In this document: positions 53,341 through 61,267 of the stretch, one piece after another
How the letters are laid out: each line of letters starts with the position of its first letter
Numbering within the stretch: the stretch's first letter is position 1
Assembly: GCF_000331995.1 (NCBI RefSeq)
Contig: NC_020134.1
Span: 2,330,002 to 2,394,001 of the forward strand
Length of the DNA stretch: 64,000 nt
From: Thermoclostridium stercorarium subsp. stercorarium DSM 8532
GTDB lineage: Bacteria > Bacillota > Clostridia > DSM-8532
Direction: 5' to 3'
The notes under the pieces: model-generated
What the model saw: only the letters and a program-made list of their open reading frames with translations
What the model was told of the DNA's origin: nothing
Database searches by the model: none
Program-made: the position numbers and the translations under genes

Positions 53341-55695
53341 TCATCCCATTATAACAACACATTCACAAACCGTTCCTGCAGGTTTTACGGGTATTTTGTC
53401 GGTTTCAACTCCGTCTACGACAATTTTTTTCACACCTCTGCTTACGCCTTCAGGATTTCTTACTTCGATATTGTAAACACAACCCCGGAAAATTCTTCTC
53501 ACTTTAAAACCTTTCCAGTCAGGCGGAATGCACGGATCCACCGTCAGGCCGTCGTATTCCGGTCTTATTCCCAAAATATACTGGCTTACCGCAACCATAT
53601 TCCATGCTGCAGTGCCTGTAAGCCACGAATTACGGCCTATTCCGAACTGCGGATGCTCTTTTCCGAGTATATTCTGGCAGTACACGTAAGGTTCCACTTC
53701 AAGCAAATCGGCGTCGTCATTGCGCGTTAACGGGAGTATCTGCCTGTAGTACTGATAAGCCCGCCTTCCGTTGCCCATCATACATTCGGCAATCATTACC
53801 CATGGGTTGGTATGGGCAAAAATACCGCCGTTTTCCTTCGCCCCCGGCGGGTATGTGGTCATGCCCCCTATTTTCGGATTATATTCCGGATATGCCGGAT
53901 ATACTTTAACTATCCCGTACTTCGTGTTCAGGTGCCGATAAACCGACTCGAGGCATTTCTTAGCGTATTCTTCGGGCGCAACCATGCTAAGAACCGCCCA
54001 TGACTGGCTGTTAATGAAAATTTTCCCGTATCTGTTTTTACCCGAACCAAGGACATTACCCTCATCGTCAAATGCCCTTATGTACCATTCTCCGTCCCAG
54101 CACCATTCATTTATGGCTTTTTTCATTTCATCATACCAATACCTGTATTTTGTCGCCAAATCCTTTTGTCCGGTATATTCGGCCATCTGAATCATTTCAA
54201 GGGCGGCTCTGCAGAAAAGCATTGAAGTAAAAACACTTTCGGCTATTCCGTTTCCCATATCCAGGTTCAGGGTATCGTTCCAGTCGGCTCTGCCTATAAG
54301 GGCAAGGCCGTGCGGTCCGCGGTGGTTGTATGTGAATTCCATGGCCCTGTTGAGATGCTCCCATACGGTACCTTCGGTTTTATTGTCGTTATACGGCACA
54401 ACACTTTCCAAAAAATCGAAATTCGCCGTTTCCTTCAGATATGCGTTTGCGGCGATGGGCAGCCACAGATGATCATCGGAATACCAGTCAAATTTCACAA
54501 CTGGGGCGTCACCGATCCCGCCTTCGCCTGTCAAAGGGAAAAACAGATGATAAACACGCCCGTCGGTATACTGGCAGTGAATTAACCGTTTAATAAGCCC
54601 GCCTGCCAGCTCGGGTATTGAATGCATAACGCCGAGCGTGTCCTGGGCGCTGTCCCTGATCCCTATTCCCCTTCCCAGCCCCAGCTGGTACATCGATACA
54701 AATCTTGACCAGTTGAAGGTTATTTTGCACTGATACTGATTCCATGTGTTAACAAAGAGATTGGTTTCCCGATCGGGGGTTTCAATCTGCAGTTTGTCCA
54801 GATATTCCTCCCAGGAGTCCTTTAGCCTTTTTAGAGCTTCTTTTGCATATTCCACGTTAAGGTAATCGCGGATTTCGTCCCTTATTGTACTCTTGTTTTC
54901 GGTAAAGCCCAAAATAAATATAATTTCCCGCTCTTCCCCCGGTTTTAAATTTACGTCGATGCAAAACGCACCGACACCGTTCATTCTGTAAGACACGGAA
55001 TTGGAACATGCCCCTGTTTCCACGGCGATGGGGTTAGATTCGCAGCGGTATCTTCCGATAAACGCCTCAAGATTGGTATCAAAACTGTTTATTTCGGCAT
55101 TTGTGGCAAAGAATGCGCATGCGTCCTTAAAATGATGCGGATGCCACGTTATAAGCCTGTCTTCATACCTTCCCTGGTTTATCTGCTGAACCCAGTCCAC
55201 ATTCTGCTGATCCATTATGGCATCCCAGAAACAGAATTCGGCGTAACTGAAGACCTGAAGGTTTCTTTCAACATGGCAGAGGTTTCTGATTTGTACAAGC
55301 CAGATTTCAAAGTCCCTGTCATCGGGTACAAAATAGGTCACATCGGCTGCAATGCCCTTGTACTCCCCTTCGAGAACAGTATAACCCATTCCATGCCTGC
55401 ACCTGTAAGAGTCGAGTTTTCTCTGCACGGGCTGATAGCCGGGATTCCAGTATTCGCCCGTCAGCCTGTCGCGGACGTAAATATACCTGCCCGGCCTGTC
55501 GGTGGGGAGATTGTTGTATCTGTATCTTGTAATTCTTCTGTTCTGTGGGTCCTTGTGAAAACTGTAGCCGCCTCCGGTGTTTGTAACTATGCCTCCGTAT
55601 TTCCCGTTGCCTATGTAGTTTATCCATGGTGTCGGAGTATCGGGTCTTGTAATAACATATTCGCGGGCTTTTTCATCAAAATAGCCATACCGCAT
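53341..55695 (-). CDS. GH94 disaccharide phosphorylase (cellobiose phosphorylase type)
   Basis: A cytoplasmic enzyme that splits a beta-linked disaccharide with phosphate into a sugar 1-phosphate and a free sugar. 784 aa, no signal peptide. Seen: MRYGYFDEKAREYVITRPDTP at the start of the N-terminal beta-sandwich, the (alpha/alpha)6 barrel with IGRADWNDTLNL, whose first Asp (about residue 471) is the general acid, and TYPPGAKENGGIFAHTNPW, WLTGTAAWN and DGLTVDPCIPPDWKGF, all GH94 landmarks. The loop after ADWND is short (DMGNGIAES), and the block SNPIAVETGACSNS is closer to chitobiose-type enzymes, so substrate (cellobiose, chitobiose, laminaribiose) is open. RBS GGAGGG. Confidence 0.93.
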   Translation of the reverse strand: MRYGYFDEKAREYVITRPDTPTPWINYIGNGKYGGIVTNTGGGYSFHKDPQNRRITRYRYNNLPTDRPGRYIYVRDRLTGEYWNPGYQPVQRKLDSYRCRHGMGYTVLEGEYKGIAADVTYFVPDDRDFEIWLVQIRNLCHVERNLQVFSYAEFCFWDAIMDQQNVDWVQQINQGRYEDRLITWHPHHFKDACAFFATNAEINSFDTNLEAFIGRYRCESNPIAVETGACSNSVSYRMNGVGAFCIDVNLKPGEEREIIFILGFTENKSTIRDEIRDYLNVEYAKEALKRLKDSWEEYLDKLQIETPDRETNLFVNTWNQYQCKITFNWSRFVSMYQLGLGRGIGIRDSAQDTLGVMHSIPELAGGLIKRLIHCQYTDGRVYHLFFPLTGEGGIGDAPVVKFDWYSDDHLWLPIAANAYLKETANFDFLESVVPYNDNKTEGTVWEHLNRAMEFTYNHRGPHGLALIGRADWNDTLNLDMGNGIAESVFTSMLFCRAALEMIQMAEYTGQKDLATKYRYWYDEMKKAINEWCWDGEWYIRAFDDEGNVLGSGKNRYGKIFINSQSWAVLSMVAPEEYAKKCLESVYRHLNTKYGIVKVYPAYPEYNPKIGGMTTYPPGAKENGGIFAHTNPWVMIAECMMGNGRRAYQYYRQILPLTRNDDADLLEVEPYVYCQNILGKEHPQFGIGRNSWLTGTAAWNMVAVSQYILGIRPEYDGLTVDPCIPPDWKGFKVRRIFRGCVYNIEVRNPEGVSRGVKKIVVDGVETDKIPVKPAGTVCECVVIMG

Positions 55696-55837
55696 TTCAA
55701 TCCCTCCGAACCGAATATATCCTTATGCCCCCTCATGGCACACCGGGTTAAACAGGCTTTTAAACGTTATGGCGCCCGAAGCAGGCCTGTTACCACAAAC
55801 AAGTTTCTCCCCGGGCACAGCATGATGGGTTTGAATT

Positions 55838-56503
55838 TCACGAATTTAACAAAGGCATGCATTTTTCCAGGAAATACTTTATGTTCTTTCTTTCCTCCTC
55901 CAGAACCTCCCTGGTCACTTCCCCCCGACCCAGTCTGTCACACATTGCAAGCAGCGCAATTTCGTGAACCGGCACTTCCTTTACCATTGTCTCCAAATCG
56001 GCCTGTGGCAGGTTTTTTATCACCATAAGAACCTGCATATGCCACCGGACCATTTTTGAAACTTTATATACAAAGTAGCCGTCACAGCCAAAAAAATTCA
56101 GAAATTCAGCAGCCAATCTCTCGCCGGCCTTATCGTGGTCATAAGCGGTTATTCTGCCTTTTGTCAGCTTTGTTGTTTCAGGCTTTCCTATGTCATGCAG
56201 CAGGCAGGACCACATGAATACCAGCGGGTCGTCGCTTTTCTCCTTTAACAGCGCACCGTTGTCAATCACATTCAGAGTATGGTTCCATACATTACCTTCA
56301 GGGTGCCATTTAAGGTTTTGTTCGGTATTCTTAAGGCGGCTCAGAAGAGTAAACGGATACTCATTATTGAAAAAGTCCTGGTCTTCAATTTTTCTGAAAT
56401 AGGCCGACGGTTTGTCGCCTTCAAGCAAATGTTCGGTAAATTCATAAAAATACCTTTTCAGCATAATCATATCCACGCCTTGATTTTTGGATTCAGTCAA
56501 CAT
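55838..56503 (-). CDS. HD-domain phosphohydrolase-like protein
   Basis: A 221-residue protein with an HD domain. Seen: WNHTLNVIDN (about 72-81), LLHDIGKPET (about 101-110) with the His-Asp doublet, and later HDKAGERLAAEFL and WHMQVL. It resembles the HD part of CCA-adding or tRNA-repair enzymes without the nucleotidyltransferase. Substrate unknown. Start uncertain: the ATGs near 56470-56464 are alternatives to the first codon used here. Third gene of the SAH hydrolase/HTH-methyltransferase operon, 22 bp after it. Confidence 0.8.
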   Translation of the reverse strand: MLTESKNQGVDMIMLKRYFYEFTEHLLEGDKPSAYFRKIEDQDFFNNEYPFTLLSRLKNTEQNLKWHPEGNVWNHTLNVIDNGALLKEKSDDPLVFMWSCLLHDIGKPETTKLTKGRITAYDHDKAGERLAAEFLNFFGCDGYFVYKVSKMVRWHMQVLMVIKNLPQADLETMVKEVPVHEIALLAMCDRLGRGEVTREVLEEERKNIKYFLEKCMPLLNS

Positions 56504-56525
56504 AGGGTATAATATTCTTCGATAT

Positions 56526-57353
56526 TTATTCTTTTATACCCTGCTGCATCATTTTTACGGCGGTCAGTACAAAAATATCCTTTTTATTGCCATTCGAAGC
56601 AGGCAATTTTTCCATGCTGATGTTTCCGAATCCGGCGTCCAGAAGCCACCGCTCAAGCTCGGCAGGATTTATCCCCCTGTGGCGGTCATGCATTTTTTCC
56701 TGAAACCCTTCATCTTCATGAGGCAGAAGATCGGCGATAAAAATAATCCCTGATGGCCTGAGTACACGGCTGAATTCCTTTAAAATATTCCTCGGGCTTT
56801 CAACATGATGAAGTATCATCGACGCGCAAACCAGATCAATCCTTCCATCCCTGAGCGGTACCTCGCTCTCCTCACATTCAACGGTAAGTATGTTTGTAAT
56901 TCCCTGAAGCTTTGCTTTCCTGTCCAGCTCGTCCAGCATTGATACCGACATATCCATTGCAATAACTTTCCCGACATGCGAGGCAATGCCTCTGGAAATA
57001 AAGCCGTCGCCGCATCCATAGTCCAATACCGTTATATCCTTATTTAAAAGGTTTGAATCTATCAGCTTGTTAACGATTGAATTGTCATACAATCCTGAAC
57101 TTATTTCCTCCCACCTGTCGGCTATATCCTCAAAAAACTGCCTGGTTTCCTGCTCACTGGCGGAATACATCTTTGAACTTCCGCCGGCAAGCCATTCAAT
57201 AAGCGCCTTTCTTGAAAAACGCCATTCCCTTCCTATTTTCCTCGCGGGAACATCCTCTTCCCTTAAAAGTTTTATAAAGGTTTTAACACTTACGCCAAAC
57301 AATTCGGCGGCTTCATCCATGTTCAATATTTCCTTTTCCAACTTACACCGCAC
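56526..57353 (-). CDS. Fusion of excisionase-type HTH domain and SAM methyltransferase
   Basis: 275 aa. Residues about 8-58 form a winged helix-turn-helix of the excisionase/MerR-like type (LNMDEAAELFGVSVKTFIKL, then ARKIGREWRFSRKALIEWL). A linker precedes a class I methyltransferase with motif I VLDYGCGDGFISRGIA (about 108-123), post-I VIAMDMS and DLVCASMILHHVESP (about 174-188). It resembles UbiE/ArsM-like small-molecule methyltransferases. A DNA-binding domain on a methyltransferase suggests either a regulator that senses SAM or a metabolite, or an ArsR-methyltransferase-like enzyme. It lies 59 bp after the SAH hydrolase gene. Confidence 0.85.
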   Translation of the reverse strand: MRCKLEKEILNMDEAAELFGVSVKTFIKLLREEDVPARKIGREWRFSRKALIEWLAGGSSKMYSASEQETRQFFEDIADRWEEISSGLYDNSIVNKLIDSNLLNKDITVLDYGCGDGFISRGIASHVGKVIAMDMSVSMLDELDRKAKLQGITNILTVECEESEVPLRDGRIDLVCASMILHHVESPRNILKEFSRVLRPSGIIFIADLLPHEDEGFQEKMHDRHRGINPAELERWLLDAGFGNISMEKLPASNGNKKDIFVLTAVKMMQQGIKE

Positions 57354-57412
57354 CTTTCATTCACTGTCATCCAAGACCTCCGAAATAACAAGGCAGATTC
57401 GAACCGCAGGGC

Positions 57413-58654
57413 TTACCAGCTGTTTATATATCTTCTCTGCTCCTCGGTAAGTTCGTCTATCTTAATTCCCAGGCTTTTAAGCTTCATCATTGCGATTTTT
57501 TTATCAATCTCGTACGGTACCTCGAATACCTTTGCTTCAAGCTCCGAATGATGTTCGAGGATATACAGTGCGGCATATGCCTGGACGGCAAAACTCATGT
57601 CCATAATCTCGGCAGGATGGCCATCACCGCATGCCAGGTTGACAAGGCGTCCTTCGCCCAAAAGATATAGCCTCCTGCCGTTGTATAATTCATAACAGGT
57701 TATGTTTTTTCTTGTTTCGGTGATATTGCGGCTTATTTCCTCCAAATCGGGAATACAAATTTCAACGTTAAAATGTCCCGCGTTACACAAAATTGCGCCG
57801 TCCTTCATTCTCTCAAAATGCCTTTTAACTATAACTTTATTGCATCCTGTCACGGTAATAAAAATATCTCCCACTTCCGAGGCTTCATCCATCGTCATCA
57901 CGCTGAAACCATCCATAACCGCTTCAATGGCCTTAACCGGATCAACTTCGGTGACAATAACCCTGGCACCTAACCCCTTCGCCCTCATGGCAACACCTTT
58001 TCCGCACCATCCGTATCCGGCAACTACAACCGTTTTTCCCGCAACTATGAGGTTTGTCGTCCTGTTAATTCCGTCCCATACCGACTGTCCTGTTCCATAG
58101 CGGTTGTCAAACAGGTGCTTGCACATGGCGTTATTTACCGCCATCATCGGGAATTTCAGCGTTCCTTCCCTTTCCATTGCCCTGAGGCGTAAAATCCCTG
58201 TGGTGGTCTCCTCACAGCCGCCGTAAATGCCGGGAAGCAACTCCTGTTTTCTCGTATGAAGGGCATGGGTCAGATCTCCGCCGTCATCTATTATTATCTG
58301 CGGGCCGTGATTAAGGGTTTCATCAATAAAATGATCGTATTCCTCCGGCGTGGCGTTATACCATGAATAAACACTGATACCATCTTCTGCAAGGGCAGCC
58401 GCAACGTCGTCCTGTGTGGAAAGGGGGTTACTTCCCGTAACAGCCATTATCGCGCCACCGGCTGCAAGAACTTTTGAAAGATATGCGGTTTTGGCTTCCA
58501 GATGAATGGAAAGTGATATCTTTATTCCCTCAAAGGGACGGGTTTTCTTAAATTCCTCTTCTATAGCGCTTAAAATAGGCATATTCCGTTTTGCCCATTC
58601 TATTTTCTGCCTGCCGCTCGGGGCAAGGCTTATATCCCTGATTATGCTTTTCAT
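57413..58654 (-). CDS. ahcY: Adenosylhomocysteinase (SAH hydrolase)
   Basis: Splits S-adenosyl-homocysteine, the product of methyltransfers, into adenosine and homocysteine, using bound NAD. 413 aa, shorter than eukaryotic enzymes and like the archaeal/Thermotoga type (ends TEEQRRYINSW). Seen: SIHLEAKTAYLSKVLAAGGA (about 47-66), GGCEETTTGILRL (about 145-157), NNRYGTGQSVWDGI-like FDNRYGTGQSVWDGI, and the NAD fold VVAGYGWCGKGVAMRAKG. Archaeal relatives may use S-inosylhomocysteine. Start: the ATG at 58654 is preferred over an upstream TTG without RBS. Confidence 0.93.
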   Translation of the reverse strand: MKSIIRDISLAPSGRQKIEWAKRNMPILSAIEEEFKKTRPFEGIKISLSIHLEAKTAYLSKVLAAGGAIMAVTGSNPLSTQDDVAAALAEDGISVYSWYNATPEEYDHFIDETLNHGPQIIIDDGGDLTHALHTRKQELLPGIYGGCEETTTGILRLRAMEREGTLKFPMMAVNNAMCKHLFDNRYGTGQSVWDGINRTTNLIVAGKTVVVAGYGWCGKGVAMRAKGLGARVIVTEVDPVKAIEAVMDGFSVMTMDEASEVGDIFITVTGCNKVIVKRHFERMKDGAILCNAGHFNVEICIPDLEEISRNITETRKNITCYELYNGRRLYLLGEGRLVNLACGDGHPAEIMDMSFAVQAYAALYILEHHSELEAKVFEVPYEIDKKIAMMKLKSLGIKIDELTEEQRRYINSW

Positions 58655-58702
58655 ACGCCTGATTCTCCAGTTTCTTAAATTTATTTTTATTTTTGACAAC
58701 TC

Positions 58703-58732
58703 ATTATATCATTTGTAATCAGTTTAATACAA
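58703..58732 (-). promoter_or_regulatory. Promoter of the SAH hydrolase operon
   Basis: On the minus strand TTGTAT (58732-58727), 18-bp spacer, TATAAT (58708-58703). About 50 bp before the chosen start. Confidence 0.65.
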
Positions 58733-58966
58733 GACAATTTACAGCTAAATTCAGTCAGCAGACTTTTATTTTCAGTAATCAATCAAGATTTTATCATAAA
58801 ACACCCTTTCATTCACTTCGGTCTCATTCGGCAGTAATAAAATAAATTCCGGCTTTGCTAAAATGCATAATTTGGAGTCTGAAATTGACAATTAGCCTTA
58901 TACAGCATTGAAGCTAAATGATATAATTATTTACGCGCGAACAAGACTCACGAAAGAGGTTGGAAT

Positions 58967-59722
58967 ATGAAACTCCATGAAGTACTGGAGATAGCCATGG
59001 AAGCAGGTGAAATTCTGCTGCGTAACGGCGCTGAAACATACCGGGTTGAGGAGAGCATAACAAGAATTTGCAACGCCTATGGGCATTCCTGTGAAACCAT
59101 TGTGCTTCCGACGGGTATTTTTTTAACTGTATATTCTTCCGGGCATGAATCCGAAACATCGGTACGCAGAATAAAGGTTCGTACGCTGGACCTAACGAAG
59201 ATAGACCGCATAAATTCCTTTTCACGAAAAATATCATCTCACCCGTTGCCTTACGAAGAAGCGAAAAAAGAGCTTGAAGAAATAAAGGCTCTGAAATACT
59301 ATCCCGTACCACTGCAGCTCATTGCGTCAACCGTAGCGTCTTTTGCCTATGCCCTTATTTTCGAGGGTGGTTTAACAGACGGGATTATCGCATTTGCAAT
59401 AGGCGGGCTGCTTTATTTGCTTAACCTTTTCATGGTGAAATCGGGATATTTCCCGTTTTTGATATATTTCGTAATCGGTTTTTTCAGCGGTTTCATAAGC
59501 ATGATCTCGGAATTCTTCATTCCAAACAGCAATGCCTATATCATTATAATTTCATCTATTATCATGTTCCTTCCCGGCGTGGCAATGACCAACGGCATCA
59601 GGGATCTTCTCGCCATTGATACGATAAGCGGGCTTACCAGGCTGGGTGAAGCATTCCTGACAGTACTGGCCCTTGGAATGGGAGTATGGCTTGCCATTTC
59701 GACAGCTCACTATATAATCTGA
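58967..59722 (+). CDS. Threonine/serine exporter, ThrE N-terminal part (YjjP-like)
   Basis: 251 aa (DUF1212). Soluble N-terminal domain with EAGEILLRNGAETYRVEESI (about 11-30), then five membrane helices (about 108-250) including the hydrophobic GFFSGFISMISEF. In Corynebacterium ThrE is one protein; here, as in E. coli YjjP/YjjB, it is in two parts. Substrate (threonine, serine or organic acids) is inferred from the family. RBS AGAGG; followed after 12 bp by the second part. Confidence 0.9.
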   Translation: MKLHEVLEIAMEAGEILLRNGAETYRVEESITRICNAYGHSCETIVLPTGIFLTVYSSGHESETSVRRIKVRTLDLTKIDRINSFSRKISSHPLPYEEAKKELEEIKALKYYPVPLQLIASTVASFAYALIFEGGLTDGIIAFAIGGLLYLLNLFMVKSGYFPFLIYFVIGFFSGFISMISEFFIPNSNAYIIIISSIIMFLPGVAMTNGIRDLLAIDTISGLTRLGEAFLTVLALGMGVWLAISTAHYII

Positions 59723-59734
59723 ACGGAGGTTTTT

Positions 59735-60181
59735 ATGAGAGTTTTTCTTTCCTTTTTCGCCACATTATGCCATGCAATATCACTTAACACCGACAGAAAA
59801 AACCTGATATGGGCGGGCCTGTCGGGCACTATAGGAATGCTTATCAATGACAGGCTTATGGCCATGTTCCCAAACGCCGCACTGATGGCTGTTTTCCTCG
59901 GTACCGCTGCAGTATCGGTTTACAGTGAATTAATGGCCAGAGTAAGAAAAACTCCGGCCACAATATTTCTGATACCCGGTATCATTCCATTGGTTCCCGG
60001 AGTTGATGCATACCGCACAATTCAGCTCATCGCCGAAAAAGACTATACCGCCGCAACATCCTACGGCGTAGCTGCTATAGCCAAAGCCTGTCTGATTGCT
60101 TTCGGTATTATGACGGTCTCGGCAGTCTTCAGAAAAATAAACCGAGCCAAAAGAACAAGAAAAGAACCGTCAGGGCCATGA
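59735..60181 (+). CDS. Threonine/serine exporter, ThrE C-terminal part (YjjB-like)
   Basis: 148 aa (DUF3815) with four membrane helices, including 'IFLIPGIIPLVPGVDAYRT' (about 77-95), the family's conserved turn between helices. Forms the exporter together with the preceding gene. RBS GGAGG. Its last 12 bp overlap the convergent punA gene. Confidence 0.9.
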   Translation: MRVFLSFFATLCHAISLNTDRKNLIWAGLSGTIGMLINDRLMAMFPNAALMAVFLGTAAVSVYSELMARVRKTPATIFLIPGIIPLVPGVDAYRTIQLIAEKDYTAATSYGVAAIAKACLIAFGIMTVSAVFRKINRAKRTRKEPSGP

Positions 60182-60997
60182 TTTGACTATTTCGGTGACA
60201 AGGGCGGCAAATTTCTCCTCAACCCTTTTTCCGGTTTCAAGAACTTCTTCGTGGTTCAACGGCTGCTCCAATACCCCTGCCGCCATATTTGTTATGCAGG
60301 ATATTCCCAGCACCTTCATTCCCATATGCCTTGCGACAATTGCTTCCGGAACGGTGGACATTCCCACGGCATCAGCACCGAAATATTTAAGTGCCCTGAT
60401 TTCCGACGGGGTTTCAAAAGACGGACCTTTCGTATATGCATAAATGCCCCTTCTTATGTCACAGTGAATGCGCATTGCGCATTCCGCAGCCATTTCCAGA
60501 AGTTCTCTGTCATACACATGGGACATGTCGGGAAAACGTGGGCCCAATTCATCTATGTTTTCCCCTCTTAAGGGGTTTTCGGCGAACAGACCGATGTGAT
60601 CCTTAATGAGCATTAAATCTCCCGGCCTGAACTGAGTATTAACCGCACCGGCGGCATTAGTCAATATCAGGTTTTCAATGCCGAGAAGCTTAAATGCGCG
60701 TATCGGAAACACTACCTGTTCCATCGTCCATCCTTCATAATAATGAAATCTGCCTTTCATCGCGACTATATCCCTTCCGCCCAGCTCGCCGAAAATTAAC
60801 CGTCCTTCATGCCCTGCAACCGTAGTCCTGGGAAAATTCGGTATCTCCTCATAAGGTATTTCAATGGCGTTGGACATATACTTTGCCAGGTTTCCAAGCC
60901 CTGAACCCAAAACAATGGCGATATACGGGGTTTTGTGAATTTTCTGACGAATATAATCAGATGTCTGTTTCAACGTATTGTAATAATTACTACTCAT
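60170..60997 (-). CDS. punA: Purine nucleoside phosphorylase (trimeric type)
   Basis: Phosphorolysis of inosine/guanosine to free base and ribose 1-phosphate. 275 aa. Seen: phosphate loop IVLGSGLGNLAKYM (about 28-41), VAGHEGRLIFGELGGRDIVAMKGRFHYYEG (two blocks, about 60-90), NAAGAVN (about 117-123) and the base-site segment KGPSFETPSEIRALKYF (with Glu) and GMSTVPEAIVARHMGM. Start: a frame extends to 61051, but the ATG at 60997 has GAGGAGG 7 nt before it. Confidence 0.95.
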   Translation of the reverse strand: MSSNYYNTLKQTSDYIRQKIHKTPYIAIVLGSGLGNLAKYMSNAIEIPYEEIPNFPRTTVAGHEGRLIFGELGGRDIVAMKGRFHYYEGWTMEQVVFPIRAFKLLGIENLILTNAAGAVNTQFRPGDLMLIKDHIGLFAENPLRGENIDELGPRFPDMSHVYDRELLEMAAECAMRIHCDIRRGIYAYTKGPSFETPSEIRALKYFGADAVGMSTVPEAIVARHMGMKVLGISCITNMAAGVLEQPLNHEEVLETGKRVEEKFAALVTEIVKSWP

Positions 60998-61088
60998 TAG
61001 GGGGCCTCCTCTGTTTAATGAGCGCTTATGCGAACCTGTATATAAAAACACCGACGCTGAAGCGCTTTAGTTGCATTTTTTCATTCAC

Positions 61089-61119
61089 CTGCGCCGGCCT
61101 TTTTGCCGGTTCGGCGCAG
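61089..61119 (-). promoter_or_regulatory. GC-rich hairpin upstream of punA
   Basis: CTGCGCCG (61089-61096) pairs with CGGCGCAG (61112-61119), with an inner GGCC/GCCGG overlap allowing alternative folds. It sits about 90 bp before punA, possibly in the leader. No purine riboswitch consensus is seen. AGCGCTT elements at 61021-61027 and 61060-61066 form a second inverted pair. Confidence 0.4.
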
Positions 61120-61196
61120 TATGGGATTAGTCCATGACAATATTAGCCTAATAAACTTTGTTTGTCAACGGTACTGCGAAACTGCCCGGTTATACA

Positions 61197-61233
61197 TTGA
61201 CGTCCGAACACTATGTGTTGTATAATTATACAA
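61197..61233 (+). promoter_or_regulatory. argJ promoter with overlapping palindromic operator (ArgR-like)
   Basis: TTGACG (61197-61202), 18-bp spacer, TATAAT (61221-61226). The -10 lies inside a perfect 16-bp palindrome TTGTATAATTATACAA (61218-61233). A second AT-rich inverted repeat (about 61239-61256) follows at one to two helical turns. ARG boxes are imperfect AT-rich palindromes containing TGNAT/ATNCA, so ArgR/AhrC is the natural candidate. Confidence 0.65.
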
Positions 61234-61267
61234 ATTTAATGTATTTTTAAACATTATGGAGGTAGGT

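Noticed and set aside
55745-55800. Possible terminator after the HD gene (AACAGGC/GCCTGTT)
   Set aside because: Stem is separated by more than 25 nt of loop and not followed by a T-run on the minus strand.
55132-56028. 298-codon frame on the plus strand
   Set aside because: Antisense to the GH94 and HD genes; composition and lack of motifs indicate a shadow.
58880-58926. TTGACA and TATAAT before the ThrE gene as a promoter
   Set aside because: The two elements are about 31 bp apart, too far for a sigma-A promoter.
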